8,669 nt of DNA from Burkholderiaceae bacterium (GTDB lineage: Bacteria; Pseudomonadota; Gammaproteobacteria; Burkholderiales; Burkholderiaceae): positions 1-8,669 of the forward strand of contig JAGOCV010000168.1 in the NCBI GenBank assembly GCA_017998575.1, given 5' to 3'. A program made the position numbers and the translations under genes. The notes beneath the pieces are model-generated. The model did no database searches and was not told the DNA's origin. It saw nothing but the letters and a program-made list of their open reading frames with translations. Numbering within the stretch: the stretch's first letter is position 1; each line of letters begins with the position of its first letter. Positions 1 through 6,528 of this stretch are shown here, piece after piece.

Positions 1-384
1 ACGGCCAGCTTCTGCGGGTTCACCTCGCAGTACAAAGGGCTGGAGGCCCTGCATGCGCGCTACGCCGACCGGGGACTGGTGGTGCTGGGCTTTCCGTCCA
101 ACGATTTCTCGCAGTAGAGCGGCAGCAACAAGGAGATCGCCGAGTTCTGCGAGAGCACCTTCGGCGTGCGCTTCCCGATGTTCGTCAAGAGCAGCGTACG
201 CGGACCCGACGCGAATCCGCTCTACCGCCAGCTGGCCGCCCAGGGCGGGCGGAGCCCGGCGTGGAACTTCCACAAGTACCTCATCGGCCGCGACGGCCGG
301 CTGGTGGACAGCTATGCGAGCATGGTGTCGCCGGACAACCCGGCCTTCATCAAGGATGTCGAGCGCCAGCTCGCGAGCCGCTGA
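1..384 (+). pseudogene. Glutathione peroxidase, 5'-truncated by the window and broken by an in-frame TAG
   Basis: Frame 1 from base 1 reads as the glutathione peroxidase (thioredoxin-fold) family, which reduces hydrogen or lipid peroxides using thiols. It opens at the catalytic loop [18 protein letters not shown], with the peroxidatic Cys at 13-15 (TGC, not selenocysteine). It continues through FPSNDFSQ, then TAG at 115-117, then SGSNKEIAEFC, and the Trp-Asn pair (WNFHKYLIGRDG, W at 262-264, N at 265-267), ending at TGA 382-384. All four family active-site residues (Cys, Gln, Trp, Asn) are present, with Gln at 112-114 directly before the stop. Relatives usually have Glu after this Gln (QE), so the change is most simply GAG to TAG. 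The frame is otherwise intact, implying recent loss or a base-call error. About 35-40 N-terminal codons lie left of the window. An internal ATG at 166 could give only a 72-residue C-terminal piece lacking Cys and Gln. Confidence 0.85.
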
Positions 385-419
385 CGGCCGGGCGGGTCGG
401 CCGCCGGGCCGCCCGGCCG
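385..419 (+). terminator. GC-rich hairpin after the peroxidase gene
   Basis: A perfect 11-bp stem (CGGCCGGGCGG at 385-395 with CCGCCCGGCCG at 409-419) and a 13-nt loop start directly after the peroxidase TGA. No clean T-run follows; the downstream bases are only moderately AT-rich (ttcatacacattctttt). The position and stem strength favour a transcription end, but the tail is poor for intrinsic termination. Confidence 0.5.
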
Positions 420-547
420 TGAATTCATACACATTCTTTTACCTGGCCGCCGACGTCTGTCAGCGGAACCGGACAGCCACGCGTTCACTCCAAATGGCAG
501 GAGCAGGACACGGCTGAGGGATTCGACGAATTTCAGCCGCGAAGCCT

Positions 548-579
548 CCCGGGCAGCACGCCCGGGTTGCAATCCCGGG
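548..579. repeat. Three CCCGGG blocks with equal 7-nt spacers
   Basis: CCCGGG occurs at 548-553, 561-566 and 574-579, separated by cagcacg and ttgcaat. Because each block is its own reverse complement, the middle one can pair with either neighbour to form a 6-bp stem with a 7-nt loop. The two hairpins exclude one another. A pyrimidine tract starts 5 nt downstream. Function is unknown. Confidence 0.6.
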
Positions 580-693
580 ACGACTCTTCTCCTCCTCCCT
601 CCCTCCCTCCTTCGTTCCGGGGCGCTTCGCGGTGTTTTTATTCAGGTGGCGGCGACCCGCAGGGCGCCGCGCCAGTCATCACGCGAAACAGAT

Positions 694-726
694 CGGCCCG
701 CAGCTCCGGCATGGAACTGCGGGCCG
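694..726 (-). terminator. Terminator-like hairpin downstream of the GST gene
   Basis: A perfect 10-bp stem (CGGCCCGCAG at 694-703 with CTGCGGGCCG at 717-726) has a 13-nt loop. Read on the minus strand it lies 42 bp past the GST stop codon and is followed by atctgtttcg, a weak U-rich tail. It probably ends GST transcription. The tail is not a full U-run, so efficiency is uncertain. Confidence 0.55.
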
Positions 727-768
727 CGTTGCATGGGTGCCCGAGGTCAGGACGAGGAATTCACCCTG

Positions 769-2879
<2,111 letters not shown>

Positions 2880-2905
2880 CACACGCCCCATCCCGTCTGA
2901 TGCGG

Positions 2906-2921
2906 CGGCCCGGCTGGGCTG
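2906..2921 (+). other. Short hairpin between purB and yaeQ
   Basis: A compact stem of about 6 bp, including one G-U pair, with a GGCT tetraloop can form here (core GCCC 2908-2911 with GGGC 2916-2919). No T-run follows, so this is not a convincing intrinsic terminator. It could slow or stabilise a purB-yaeQ transcript. Confidence 0.3.
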
Positions 2922-2945
2922 GCCGCGCCTCTACCGGCTCGCCAC

Positions 2946-3506
2946 ATGGCCCTCAAATCCACCATTTACAAGGCGACCCTCCAGATCGCCGACATCGACC
3001 ACGGCTACTACGCCGAGCATGCGCTCACTCTCGCGCGGCACCCGAGCGAAACGGACGAGCGCATGATGATCCGGCTGGCCGCGCTGGCCCGTGAAGCCCA
3101 TGCATTGCAAACCGAATGCAATGGCGACGGCACGTTTGCCTTCGGCGCGGGCCTGTCCGATCCGGACGAGCCCGACGTCTGGCTGCGAGACTTCACCGGC
3201 CGGCCGCGCCGCTGGATCGAAGTGGGGCAGCCCGAGGACAAGCCGCTTGCCAAGGCCTGCAGCAAGGCCGATGCGGTGAGCGTGTATGCCTTCAATCACG
3301 CCGCCGAGGTGTGGTGGCGCGGTATCGAGAACAAGCTTTCGCGGCTGGACAAGCTCAGCGTCTGGCGTGTGCCCACCGAGGCCTCGCAGGCCCTGGCCAC
3401 GCTGGCCCAGCGCAGCATGCAGTTGCAGGCCACCCTCCAGGACGGCCTGTTGATGCTGGCCGACGACAAACAGACCGTCGAGCTGGAGTGCGTGCGCTGG
3501 AAGTGA
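2946..3506 (+). CDS. yaeQ: YaeQ family protein
   Basis: The 186-aa product is a full-length YaeQ homologue (E. coli YaeQ is about 181 aa). Diagnostic segments are the start MALKSTIYKATLQIADID, LTLARHPSETDERMMIRL (27-44), LSDPDEPDVWLRD (70-82), WIEVGQPED (90-98), ADAVSVYAFNHAAEVWW (108-124), LSVWRVP (137-143) and MQLQATLQDGLLML (158-171). The YaeQ fold belongs to the PD-(D/E)XK nuclease superfamily, and the acidic residues in EPDVW and IEVG occupy the core region, but activity is not established. A role suppressing RfaH loss was once proposed and later doubted, so the true function is open. The ATG at 2946 gives the conserved N-terminus. The gene follows purB by 66 bp and converges on the DUF2007 gene with only 18 bp between stop codons. 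Confidence 0.95.
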   Translation: MALKSTIYKATLQIADIDHGYYAEHALTLARHPSETDERMMIRLAALAREAHALQTECNGDGTFAFGAGLSDPDEPDVWLRDFTGRPRRWIEVGQPEDKPLAKACSKADAVSVYAFNHAAEVWWRGIENKLSRLDKLSVWRVPTEASQALATLAQRSMQLQATLQDGLLMLADDKQTVELECVRWK

Positions 3507-3529
3507 GGTGCCGCGCGCTGCGGTTCACT
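3502..3529. terminator. Weak bidirectional hairpin spanning both convergent stop codons
   Basis: AGTGA (3502-3506) pairs with TCACT (3525-3529), and CCGC (3511-3514) pairs with GCGG (3520-3523), separated by an uneven internal loop. Both stop codons, TGA of yaeQ and the minus-strand TGA of the DUF2007 gene, lie in the outer stem. No U-run is present, so any termination effect is speculative. Confidence 0.3.
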
Positions 3530-3830
3530 CGGCCGGCATCAGCTGGCCACAACTCCAGCATTGCTCGAAGCCGCCTTCGACCTCTTCGCCGCAGAGGCAG
3601 CGCCAGTGGCGCTGACGAACCTGCTGCAGGTCATCCAGCAGTTGCCGCGCCTGAGGCTCCTGCTGCTCGTGCGTGAGCCACACCTCGGGCAGGCACTGGT
3701 CGGGCGGCAGGTGGCCCGCCAGCGCCAGCAGATGCTCACGCTGCACCGTCGCGGCGATGCCGGCCTCGCACAGCGTATCCGCCCACAGCGTGGCGATGGC
3801 GATGTTGGGGGCTTGGGCTAGGCGCAGCAT
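3525..3830 (-). CDS. DUF2007-type small protein with a C-terminal zinc-ribbon-like motif
   Basis: The 101-aa product begins MLRLAQAPNIAIATLWADTL, which resembles the DUF2007 (putative signal-transducing) domain, a small alpha/beta fold of unknown role with a start typically reading as residues near the N-terminus of a ferredoxin-like strand. The C-terminal 25 residues carry C78-x-C80 and C91-x2-C94 (WRCLCGEE and EQCWSCGQ), a likely zinc-binding ribbon. The first pair is spaced by one residue rather than the usual two. I chose the ATG at 3828-3830 because the family similarity starts there; an in-frame GTG at 3849-3851 would add seven residues. No clear Shine-Dalgarno sequence precedes it. It lies 77 bp downstream of the DUF3717-DUF1289 gene on the same strand, with a -10-like TATGTT between them. 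Function is unknown. Confidence 0.8.
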   Translation of the reverse strand: MLRLAQAPNIAIATLWADTLCEAGIAATVQREHLLALAGHLPPDQCLPEVWLTHEQQEPQARQLLDDLQQVRQRHWRCLCGEEVEGGFEQCWSCGQLMPAE

Positions 3831-3853
3831 GGTGAGCGAGCAAGGGCTCACAC

Positions 3854-3859
3854 AACATA
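3854..3859 (-). promoter_or_regulatory. Candidate -10 element for the DUF2007 gene
   Basis: On the minus strand this reads TATGTT, four of six matches to TATAAT, 23 bp before the chosen ATG. No matching -35 was found. It would allow the DUF2007 gene to be transcribed separately from the upstream gene. Confidence 0.25.
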
Positions 3860-3907
3860 GCGCGGTGACGCCGGACTGTAAAGCCGATGGCGCGGCCGGC
3901 AGGGTTT

Positions 3908-4363
3908 TCAGCTGGCGGCGGGGTCGTCGGCCGGCGGTGCGTCAGCGACGGTGACCGCTCCCCGACCGGCCCGCTCGGCATAGCGGTTGAAGCGCCAGGC
4001 CTCGCCCTGCAGCGTGATGCGGCGCCAGGTGGTGCGCTTGGCGCCCGGCGACATCTCGGGCCAGTGCTGCACTTCGCCGAAGGTGCGTCCGCACCCTTTG
4101 CAAACCGCGTCACCCTGGCTGGTGGAGCAGATGGCGATGCAGGGGGTGTCGGGCGTGCTGTCGTACCACTCGCGCCAGGCGGCGTAGGCCTTGGCCGGAA
4201 AGCCTTCCTCGGCCGCCTCATCCTCGCGATAGAAGACCATCAGCGCATACACCTCGGCCAGCGCCCGCAATTCCGGCGCGAGCGTGATGCCGTCAGGCGA
4301 CGGCTTCCTCGCGCGCCAGAAGTTGATCGCGGCTTCGATGTCGGTGATGTGGATGGCGGCCAT
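3908..4363 (-). CDS. DUF3717-DUF1289 domain protein
   Basis: The 151-aa product joins two small domains. Residues 1-48 (MAAIHITDIEAAINFWRAR, then LAPELRALAEVYALMVFYRE) match DUF3717, a family found mainly in Burkholderiales. Residues 72-115 match DUF1289: TPCIAICS, then CKGCGRTFGEVQHW, then SPGAKRTTWRRI. Its cysteines C75-x3-C79-x8-C88-x2-C91 look like a metal-binding site. The tail beyond about 135 is Ala/Asp/Pro-rich and probably disordered. The start is the ATG at 4361-4363, where DUF3717 homology begins; the frame stays open far upstream, but that part covers the neighbouring riboswitch and has no family similarity. No function is established for either domain. It is divergent from the TerC gene and precedes the DUF2007 gene, another small cysteine-motif protein. 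Confidence 0.85.
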   Translation of the reverse strand: MAAIHITDIEAAINFWRARKPSPDGITLAPELRALAEVYALMVFYREDEAAEEGFPAKAYAAWREWYDSTPDTPCIAICSTSQGDAVCKGCGRTFGEVQHWPEMSPGAKRTTWRRITLQGEAWRFNRYAERAGRGAVTVADAPPADDPAAS

Positions 4364-4393
4364 GGACGTGCCCGCGATGCGCGCGGGGGAACG

Positions 4394-4399
4394 GATCAT
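4394..4399 (-). promoter_or_regulatory. Candidate -10 element for the DUF3717-DUF1289 gene
   Basis: On the minus strand this reads TATGAT, five of six matches to TATAAT, 30 bp before the ATG. No good -35 is seen 16-18 bp upstream. Transcription would start near 4387. Confidence 0.35.
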
Positions 4400-4421
4400 A
4401 GCGATCTGGCGGAGAACGCAT

Positions 4422-4439
4422 CGGCCGGCCGGTTTTTTT
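4422..4439 (+). other. CGGCCGGCCG palindrome followed by seven T
   Basis: A 10-bp perfect palindrome (4422-4431) is followed by G and then T7 (4433-4439) between the two divergent genes. It resembles the end of an intrinsic terminator on the plus strand, but the palindrome leaves almost no loop and no plus-strand gene lies upstream. It may shield the terC promoter from antisense transcription or serve as a protein-binding site; neither is shown. Confidence 0.35.
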
Positions 4440-4467
4440 GCGTGAAATGTGCCATTTGTGGTCAAAT
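4438..4467 (+). promoter_or_regulatory. Candidate sigma70 promoter for the riboswitch-terC transcript
   Basis: TTGCGT (4438-4443) and TCAAAT (4462-4467) lie 18 bp apart, matching three and four of six consensus bases. A start near 4474 would place the RNA 5' end just before the riboswitch aptamer. The hexamers are weak; the geometry relative to the aptamer is the main support. Confidence 0.3.
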
Positions 4468-4477
4468 CGGCGCCTTC

Positions 4478-4616
4478 GAGGGGGAGTAGCTCCCGCCCCA
4501 TGGCCGCGTGCAGCGCGGCCCGGGCATCGGATCTGTCGTCAATACGAAGCGCAAGCTTCCGGCCGTCCGGGCCGCCAGACCACGTTGTGGTGCAGGCGGT
4601 CGAGCAAGACCTTTGA
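4478..4616 (+). ncRNA. yybP-ykoY (Mn2+-sensing) riboswitch upstream of terC
   Basis: The leader contains the hallmark blocks of the yybP-ykoY class in order and with fitting spacing: GGGGAGUAGCU (4481-4491), UGUCGUCAAUACG (4534-4546) and GCAAGACCUUU (4604-4614). Helices are visible between them: GCCC/GGGC (4495-4498 with 4522-4525) enclosing GGCCGCG/CGCGGCC (4502-4508 with 4514-4520), and GAAGC-GCAA-GCUUC (4546-4559, a perfect GNRA tetraloop). A further stem pairs GCCGCC with GGCGGU (4571-4576 with 4595-4600) around CCAC/GUGG. The closing helix likely pairs GAGG near 4478-4481 with CCUU at 4610-4613, and TCAAA (4462-4466) could extend it with TTTGA (4612-4616). In this class Mn2+ bridges the two conserved loops and raises expression of metal-export genes; TerC-family genes are typical targets. 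Exact ends are approximate. Confidence 0.85.
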
Positions 4617-4717
4617 TTGGACCCACGCCGGTCGATCAAGGCACGCTCTCTTCTCCCGCACGGCACTCGCCTCCTGCGGAAATGGTCGTGTGCGGTCAGC
4701 ACGGGTTCGCAGAGCAC

Positions 4718-4773
4718 GGAAGCCACGGCCACCCCACGGTTCGCGGCTTCCTTCGTCAATCGACAACGAGGAA
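4718..4773 (+). promoter_or_regulatory. Expression platform with two competing hairpins over the terC ribosome binding site
   Basis: The terC Shine-Dalgarno (GAGGA, 4768-4772) can be closed by TTCC (4748-4751) plus TCG (4753-4755) pairing with CGA (4767-4769) and GGAA (4770-4773), with T4752 bulged. The same 4745-4751 segment GGCTTCC is the exact complement of GGAAGCC at 4718-4724, seven pairs. Forming the upstream hairpin frees the ribosome binding site; forming the downstream one hides it. This is the shape expected of a translational switch coupled to the riboswitch upstream. How the aptamer communicates across the linker at 4617-4717 was not resolved by eye. Confidence 0.5.
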
Positions 4774-4776
4774 CCT

Positions 4777-5532
4777 ATGGACTTTCTGACTTCGCCCGCG
4801 TTCTGGGTCGCGCTGGGCCAGATCATCATCATCGACATCCTGCTGGGTGGCGACAACGCGGTCGTGATCGCGCTGGCCTGCCGCAAGCTGCCGCCGGCGC
4901 AGCGTACCAAAGGCATCATCTGGGGCACGGCAGGCGCCATCATCCTGCGGGTGGTGCTCATCGCCTTCGCGATGACCTTGCTGGCCATCCCGTTCCTCAA
5001 GTTCGTCGGTGCGATCCTGCTGGTGTGGATCGGCGTCAAGCTGCTGGCCCCCGACGTGGAAGGGCATGGCGAAGTGGCGGGCAGCGACAAGCTGCTGGCG
5101 GCCATCAAGACGATCATCGTGGCCGACCTCGTGATGTCGGTCGACAACGTGATCGCCATCGCCGGTGCGGCGCAGAATGCGGGCGAGCACTCGATGCTGC
5201 TGGTGGTGCTGGGTCTGCTGATCTCGATCCCCATCATCGTCTGGGGCAGCCAGCTGGTCATCAAACTAATGGACCGCTTCCCGATGATCATCACGGCCGG
5301 CGGCATGCTGCTGGGCTGGATCGCCGGGGGCATGCTGGTCACCGACCCGGCCTTCGTCTCGCCCGACAAGTGGACCTTCCTGCCCAAGTTCGGCACGGTG
5401 GACGAGCGCGGCCTGGCAGTCGTCTCCGACATGGTGTACTGGACGTCGCACATCGTCGGCGCGCTCGTGGTGCTGGCACTGGGCAAGTTCGTCGCCTCGC
5501 GCCGCGCCGCGGCCGTCGCATCGCACGGCTGA
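4777..5532 (+). CDS. TerC-family integral membrane protein, probable Mn2+ exporter
   Basis: The 251-aa product has about seven hydrophobic segments (near 8-33, 46-70, 73-90, 107-130, 139-162, 170-188 and 223-240) and the two TerC signature acidic motifs inside membrane helices: D20 with GGDNAVVIALA (24-34) and VMSVDNVIAIAG (119-130). The family includes E. coli Alx and Bacillus YceF and YkoY, linked to Mn2+ export and metal loading of exported enzymes; the gene is named for tellurite resistance, but that role is not implied here. The ATG at 4777 has GAGGA 4 nt upstream and gives the family-typical N-terminus. Open frame upstream of it is the riboswitch leader and non-coding. Regulation is likely by Mn2+ through that riboswitch, and the transcript ends at a strong terminator directly after the stop, so the gene is probably monocistronic. 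Confidence 0.93.
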   Translation: MDFLTSPAFWVALGQIIIIDILLGGDNAVVIALACRKLPPAQRTKGIIWGTAGAIILRVVLIAFAMTLLAIPFLKFVGAILLVWIGVKLLAPDVEGHGEVAGSDKLLAAIKTIIVADLVMSVDNVIAIAGAAQNAGEHSMLLVVLGLLISIPIIVWGSQLVIKLMDRFPMIITAGGMLLGWIAGGMLVTDPAFVSPDKWTFLPKFGTVDERGLAVVSDMVYWTSHIVGALVVLALGKFVASRRAAAVASHG

Positions 5533-5536
5533 CGGC

Positions 5537-5564
5537 AGCCGGGGCCCCGGTCCCGGCTTTCTTT
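5537..5564 (+). terminator. Intrinsic terminator of terC
   Basis: AGCCGGG (5537-5543) pairs with CCCGGCT (5552-5558) around an 8-nt loop, followed by the T-rich tail tttcttt. It starts 5 bp after the terC stop codon. This is the clearest intrinsic terminator in the window. Confidence 0.75.
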
Positions 5565-5622
5565 CCCGTTCTTTGCTGCAGTAGCGTGCGGGGCCTTTGG
5601 CCTTCGAGTCAGCTTCGCCCGC

Positions 5623-5628
5623 TACCAT
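5623..5628 (+). promoter_or_regulatory. Candidate -10 element for the 148-aa protein gene
   Basis: TACCAT lies 28 bp before the start codon, giving a leader of about 22 nt that would include the strong Shine-Dalgarno at 5646-5650. No recognisable -35 is present. A promoter is needed here because the terC terminator lies just upstream. Confidence 0.3.
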
Positions 5629-5655
5629 GCCCTGATTCACCCCACAGGAGCCATC

Positions 5656-6102
5656 ATGGACAAGATCATCGTCTACGTGGATGACGCCGCCTACGCCGAA
5701 CAACAACTCGCGCCCATGCAGAGCCGGGGTGGAAACACGCACTGGGTGGTCGTCGCCTGCGCACCGCGCATGACACACCGCATCAGCAAGTGGGTGAGCC
5801 ACAGCGCCCGCGAGAACTGGCGTGCCAAGTGGGCCGACAAGCTGTTCGGCGCCGTGGTACCGCTGCTGCGCCGGCACGGCGACACCGTGACGCCGGTCCT
5901 GGCCAAAGGCCCGTTGACCGAGCTGACGCAGCGCCTGCATGCCGAGCATGGCGTCACGCGCGTGCTGGATGCGCGCCGCCCCAAGATCGGCCACGACATG
6001 GAACCGGTCACGCCCGACCAGCCGGCCGCCAAGTCCTCCCGCTGGACCGTGCCGGGTGCCGTCGCCGGCATGGGCGCCATGCTGGTGCTTGCCGCAGAGT
6101 AG
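5656..6102 (+). CDS. Conserved-looking protein of unknown function, possible degenerate universal-stress-protein fold with a C-terminal membrane segment
   Basis: I do not recognise a named family. The 148-aa product starts with a beta-strand-like KIIVYVDD (3-10), followed by HWVVVACAP (29-37), TPVLAKGPLTELTQRLHAEHG (79-99) and VTRVLDARRPK (100-110). That alternation resembles the alpha/beta universal stress protein fold, but the ATP-binding Gly-rich motif is missing. Residues 40-75 are Trp/Arg/Lys-rich, which could contact nucleic acid or membrane. A hydrophobic stretch at 132-147 (VPGAVAGMGAMLVLAA) ends one residue before the stop and could be a tail anchor. The start is well supported: AGGAG at 5646-5650, 5 nt before the ATG. 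It sits alone between the terC terminator and the holin-like gene, which has its own -10-like box. Confidence 0.75.
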   Translation: MDKIIVYVDDAAYAEQQLAPMQSRGGNTHWVVVACAPRMTHRISKWVSHSARENWRAKWADKLFGAVVPLLRRHGDTVTPVLAKGPLTELTQRLHAEHGVTRVLDARRPKIGHDMEPVTPDQPAAKSSRWTVPGAVAGMGAMLVLAAE

Positions 6103-6159
6103 CCAGCGCCAGCCCGCGCGGATGCCGCAGGCGCAGTGGCATCCCGCCAGCGGCCGGGT

Positions 6160-6165
6160 TATGCT
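6160..6165 (+). promoter_or_regulatory. Candidate -10 element of the holin-like gene, abutting the start codon
   Basis: TATGCT is followed by 6 nt (gcccgg) and the ATG at 6172. The predicted transcription start coincides with the start codon, the same geometry as at purB. No Shine-Dalgarno sequence precedes the ATG. Confidence 0.4.
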
Positions 6166-6171
6166 GCCCGG

Positions 6172-6528
6172 ATGAGACTTCTCCTGAAATGGCTGCTGAG
6201 CGCGGCCGCGCTCCTCACGGTGGCCTACGTCTACAGCGGTGTCGAAGTGCGCAGCTTCGGCTCCGCCATGCTGGCAGCGGCGGTGATCGGCCTGCTCAAC
6301 ATCATCGTGCGTCCCATCCTCGTGGTGCTGACGCTGCCGGTGACCGTGGTCACGCTCGGCCTCTTCCTGTTCGTCATCAATGCCGCCATGTTCTGGGCCG
6401 CCGCGCGTCTGATGGGCGATGGCTTCGCGGTAACCGGCTTCGGCGCAGCGCTGATCGGCTCGCTGATCTACTCGCTGCTGAGCGTGGTGATCGACTCAGC
6501 GCTCGAGGCGCTGCTCGCGAAGAAGTGA
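6172..6528 (+). CDS. Small four-helix membrane protein of the YvlD / phage-holin-4-like family
   Basis: The 118-aa product has four hydrophobic stretches (about 3-21, 31-47, 48-78 as a longer double segment, and 88-110) and the family-typical LNIIVRPILVVLTLPVTVVTLG (42-63) and FLFVINAAMFWAAARL (65-80). It belongs to the family named after mycobacteriophage holins (phage holin family 4, superfamily IV) and Bacillus YvlD. In bacterial chromosomes these are small membrane proteins, often tied to envelope stress, and the name does not imply a prophage; no phage genes lie nearby. The ATG at 6172 matches the family start MRLLLKWLLSAAALL; an ATG 36 bp upstream would add non-family residues. Its last 33 bp overlap the 3' end of the bepA gene on the opposite strand. 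Confidence 0.88.
   Translation: MRLLLKWLLSAAALLTVAYVYSGVEVRSFGSAMLAAAVIGLLNIIVRPILVVLTLPVTVVTLGLFLFVINAAMFWAAARLMGDGFAVTGFGAALIGSLIYSLLSVVIDSALEALLAKK

Larger units (their letters stand above)
385..768. other. Gene-free stretch between the peroxidase remnant and the GST gene
   Basis: No convincing coding region lies in these 384 bases; the open frames lack recognisable families and overlap structured or repetitive DNA. The stretch holds a hairpin after the peroxidase (385-419), three CCCGGG blocks spaced 13 bp apart (548-579), a 30-nt uninterrupted pyrimidine tract (584-613) followed by a short CGC/GCG stem and a T5 run (about 623-638), and a hairpin facing the GST gene (694-726). I see no tRNA, no known small RNA and no promoter with both hexamers. 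Confidence 0.6.

Noticed and set aside
115..117. Recoded stop (selenocysteine or pyrrolysine)
   Set aside because: Selenocysteine uses TGA and would replace the active-site Cys at 13-15; pyrrolysine decoding is not expected in a betaproteobacterium, and Glu is the usual residue here.
53..517. 154-codon frame overlapping the peroxidase remnant
   Set aside because: Low-complexity Arg/Ser/Ala sequence in a shifted frame; the frame-1 reading has clear peroxidase motifs.
561..579. T-arm-like element of a tRNA
   Set aside because: The loop TTGCAAT does not match the TTCRANT pattern, and no acceptor, D or anticodon arms can be placed around it.
3561..3821. Plus-strand open frame across the DUF2007 gene
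   Set aside because: It is a shadow of the minus-strand gene, which carries the DUF2007 similarity and cysteine motif.
4364..4759. N-terminal extension of the DUF3717-DUF1289 frame
   Set aside because: The extra 132 codons cover the riboswitch and terC leader and show no family similarity; DUF3717 starts exactly at the ATG at 4363.
4438..4776. N-terminal extension of the TerC frame through the leader
   Set aside because: The sequence is Arg-rich and coincides with the riboswitch; the ATG at 4777 has a Shine-Dalgarno sequence and gives the family N-terminus.
6172..6528. Holin as evidence of a prophage
   Set aside because: This four-helix family is widespread on bacterial chromosomes, and no other phage gene, integrase or attachment repeat is present.
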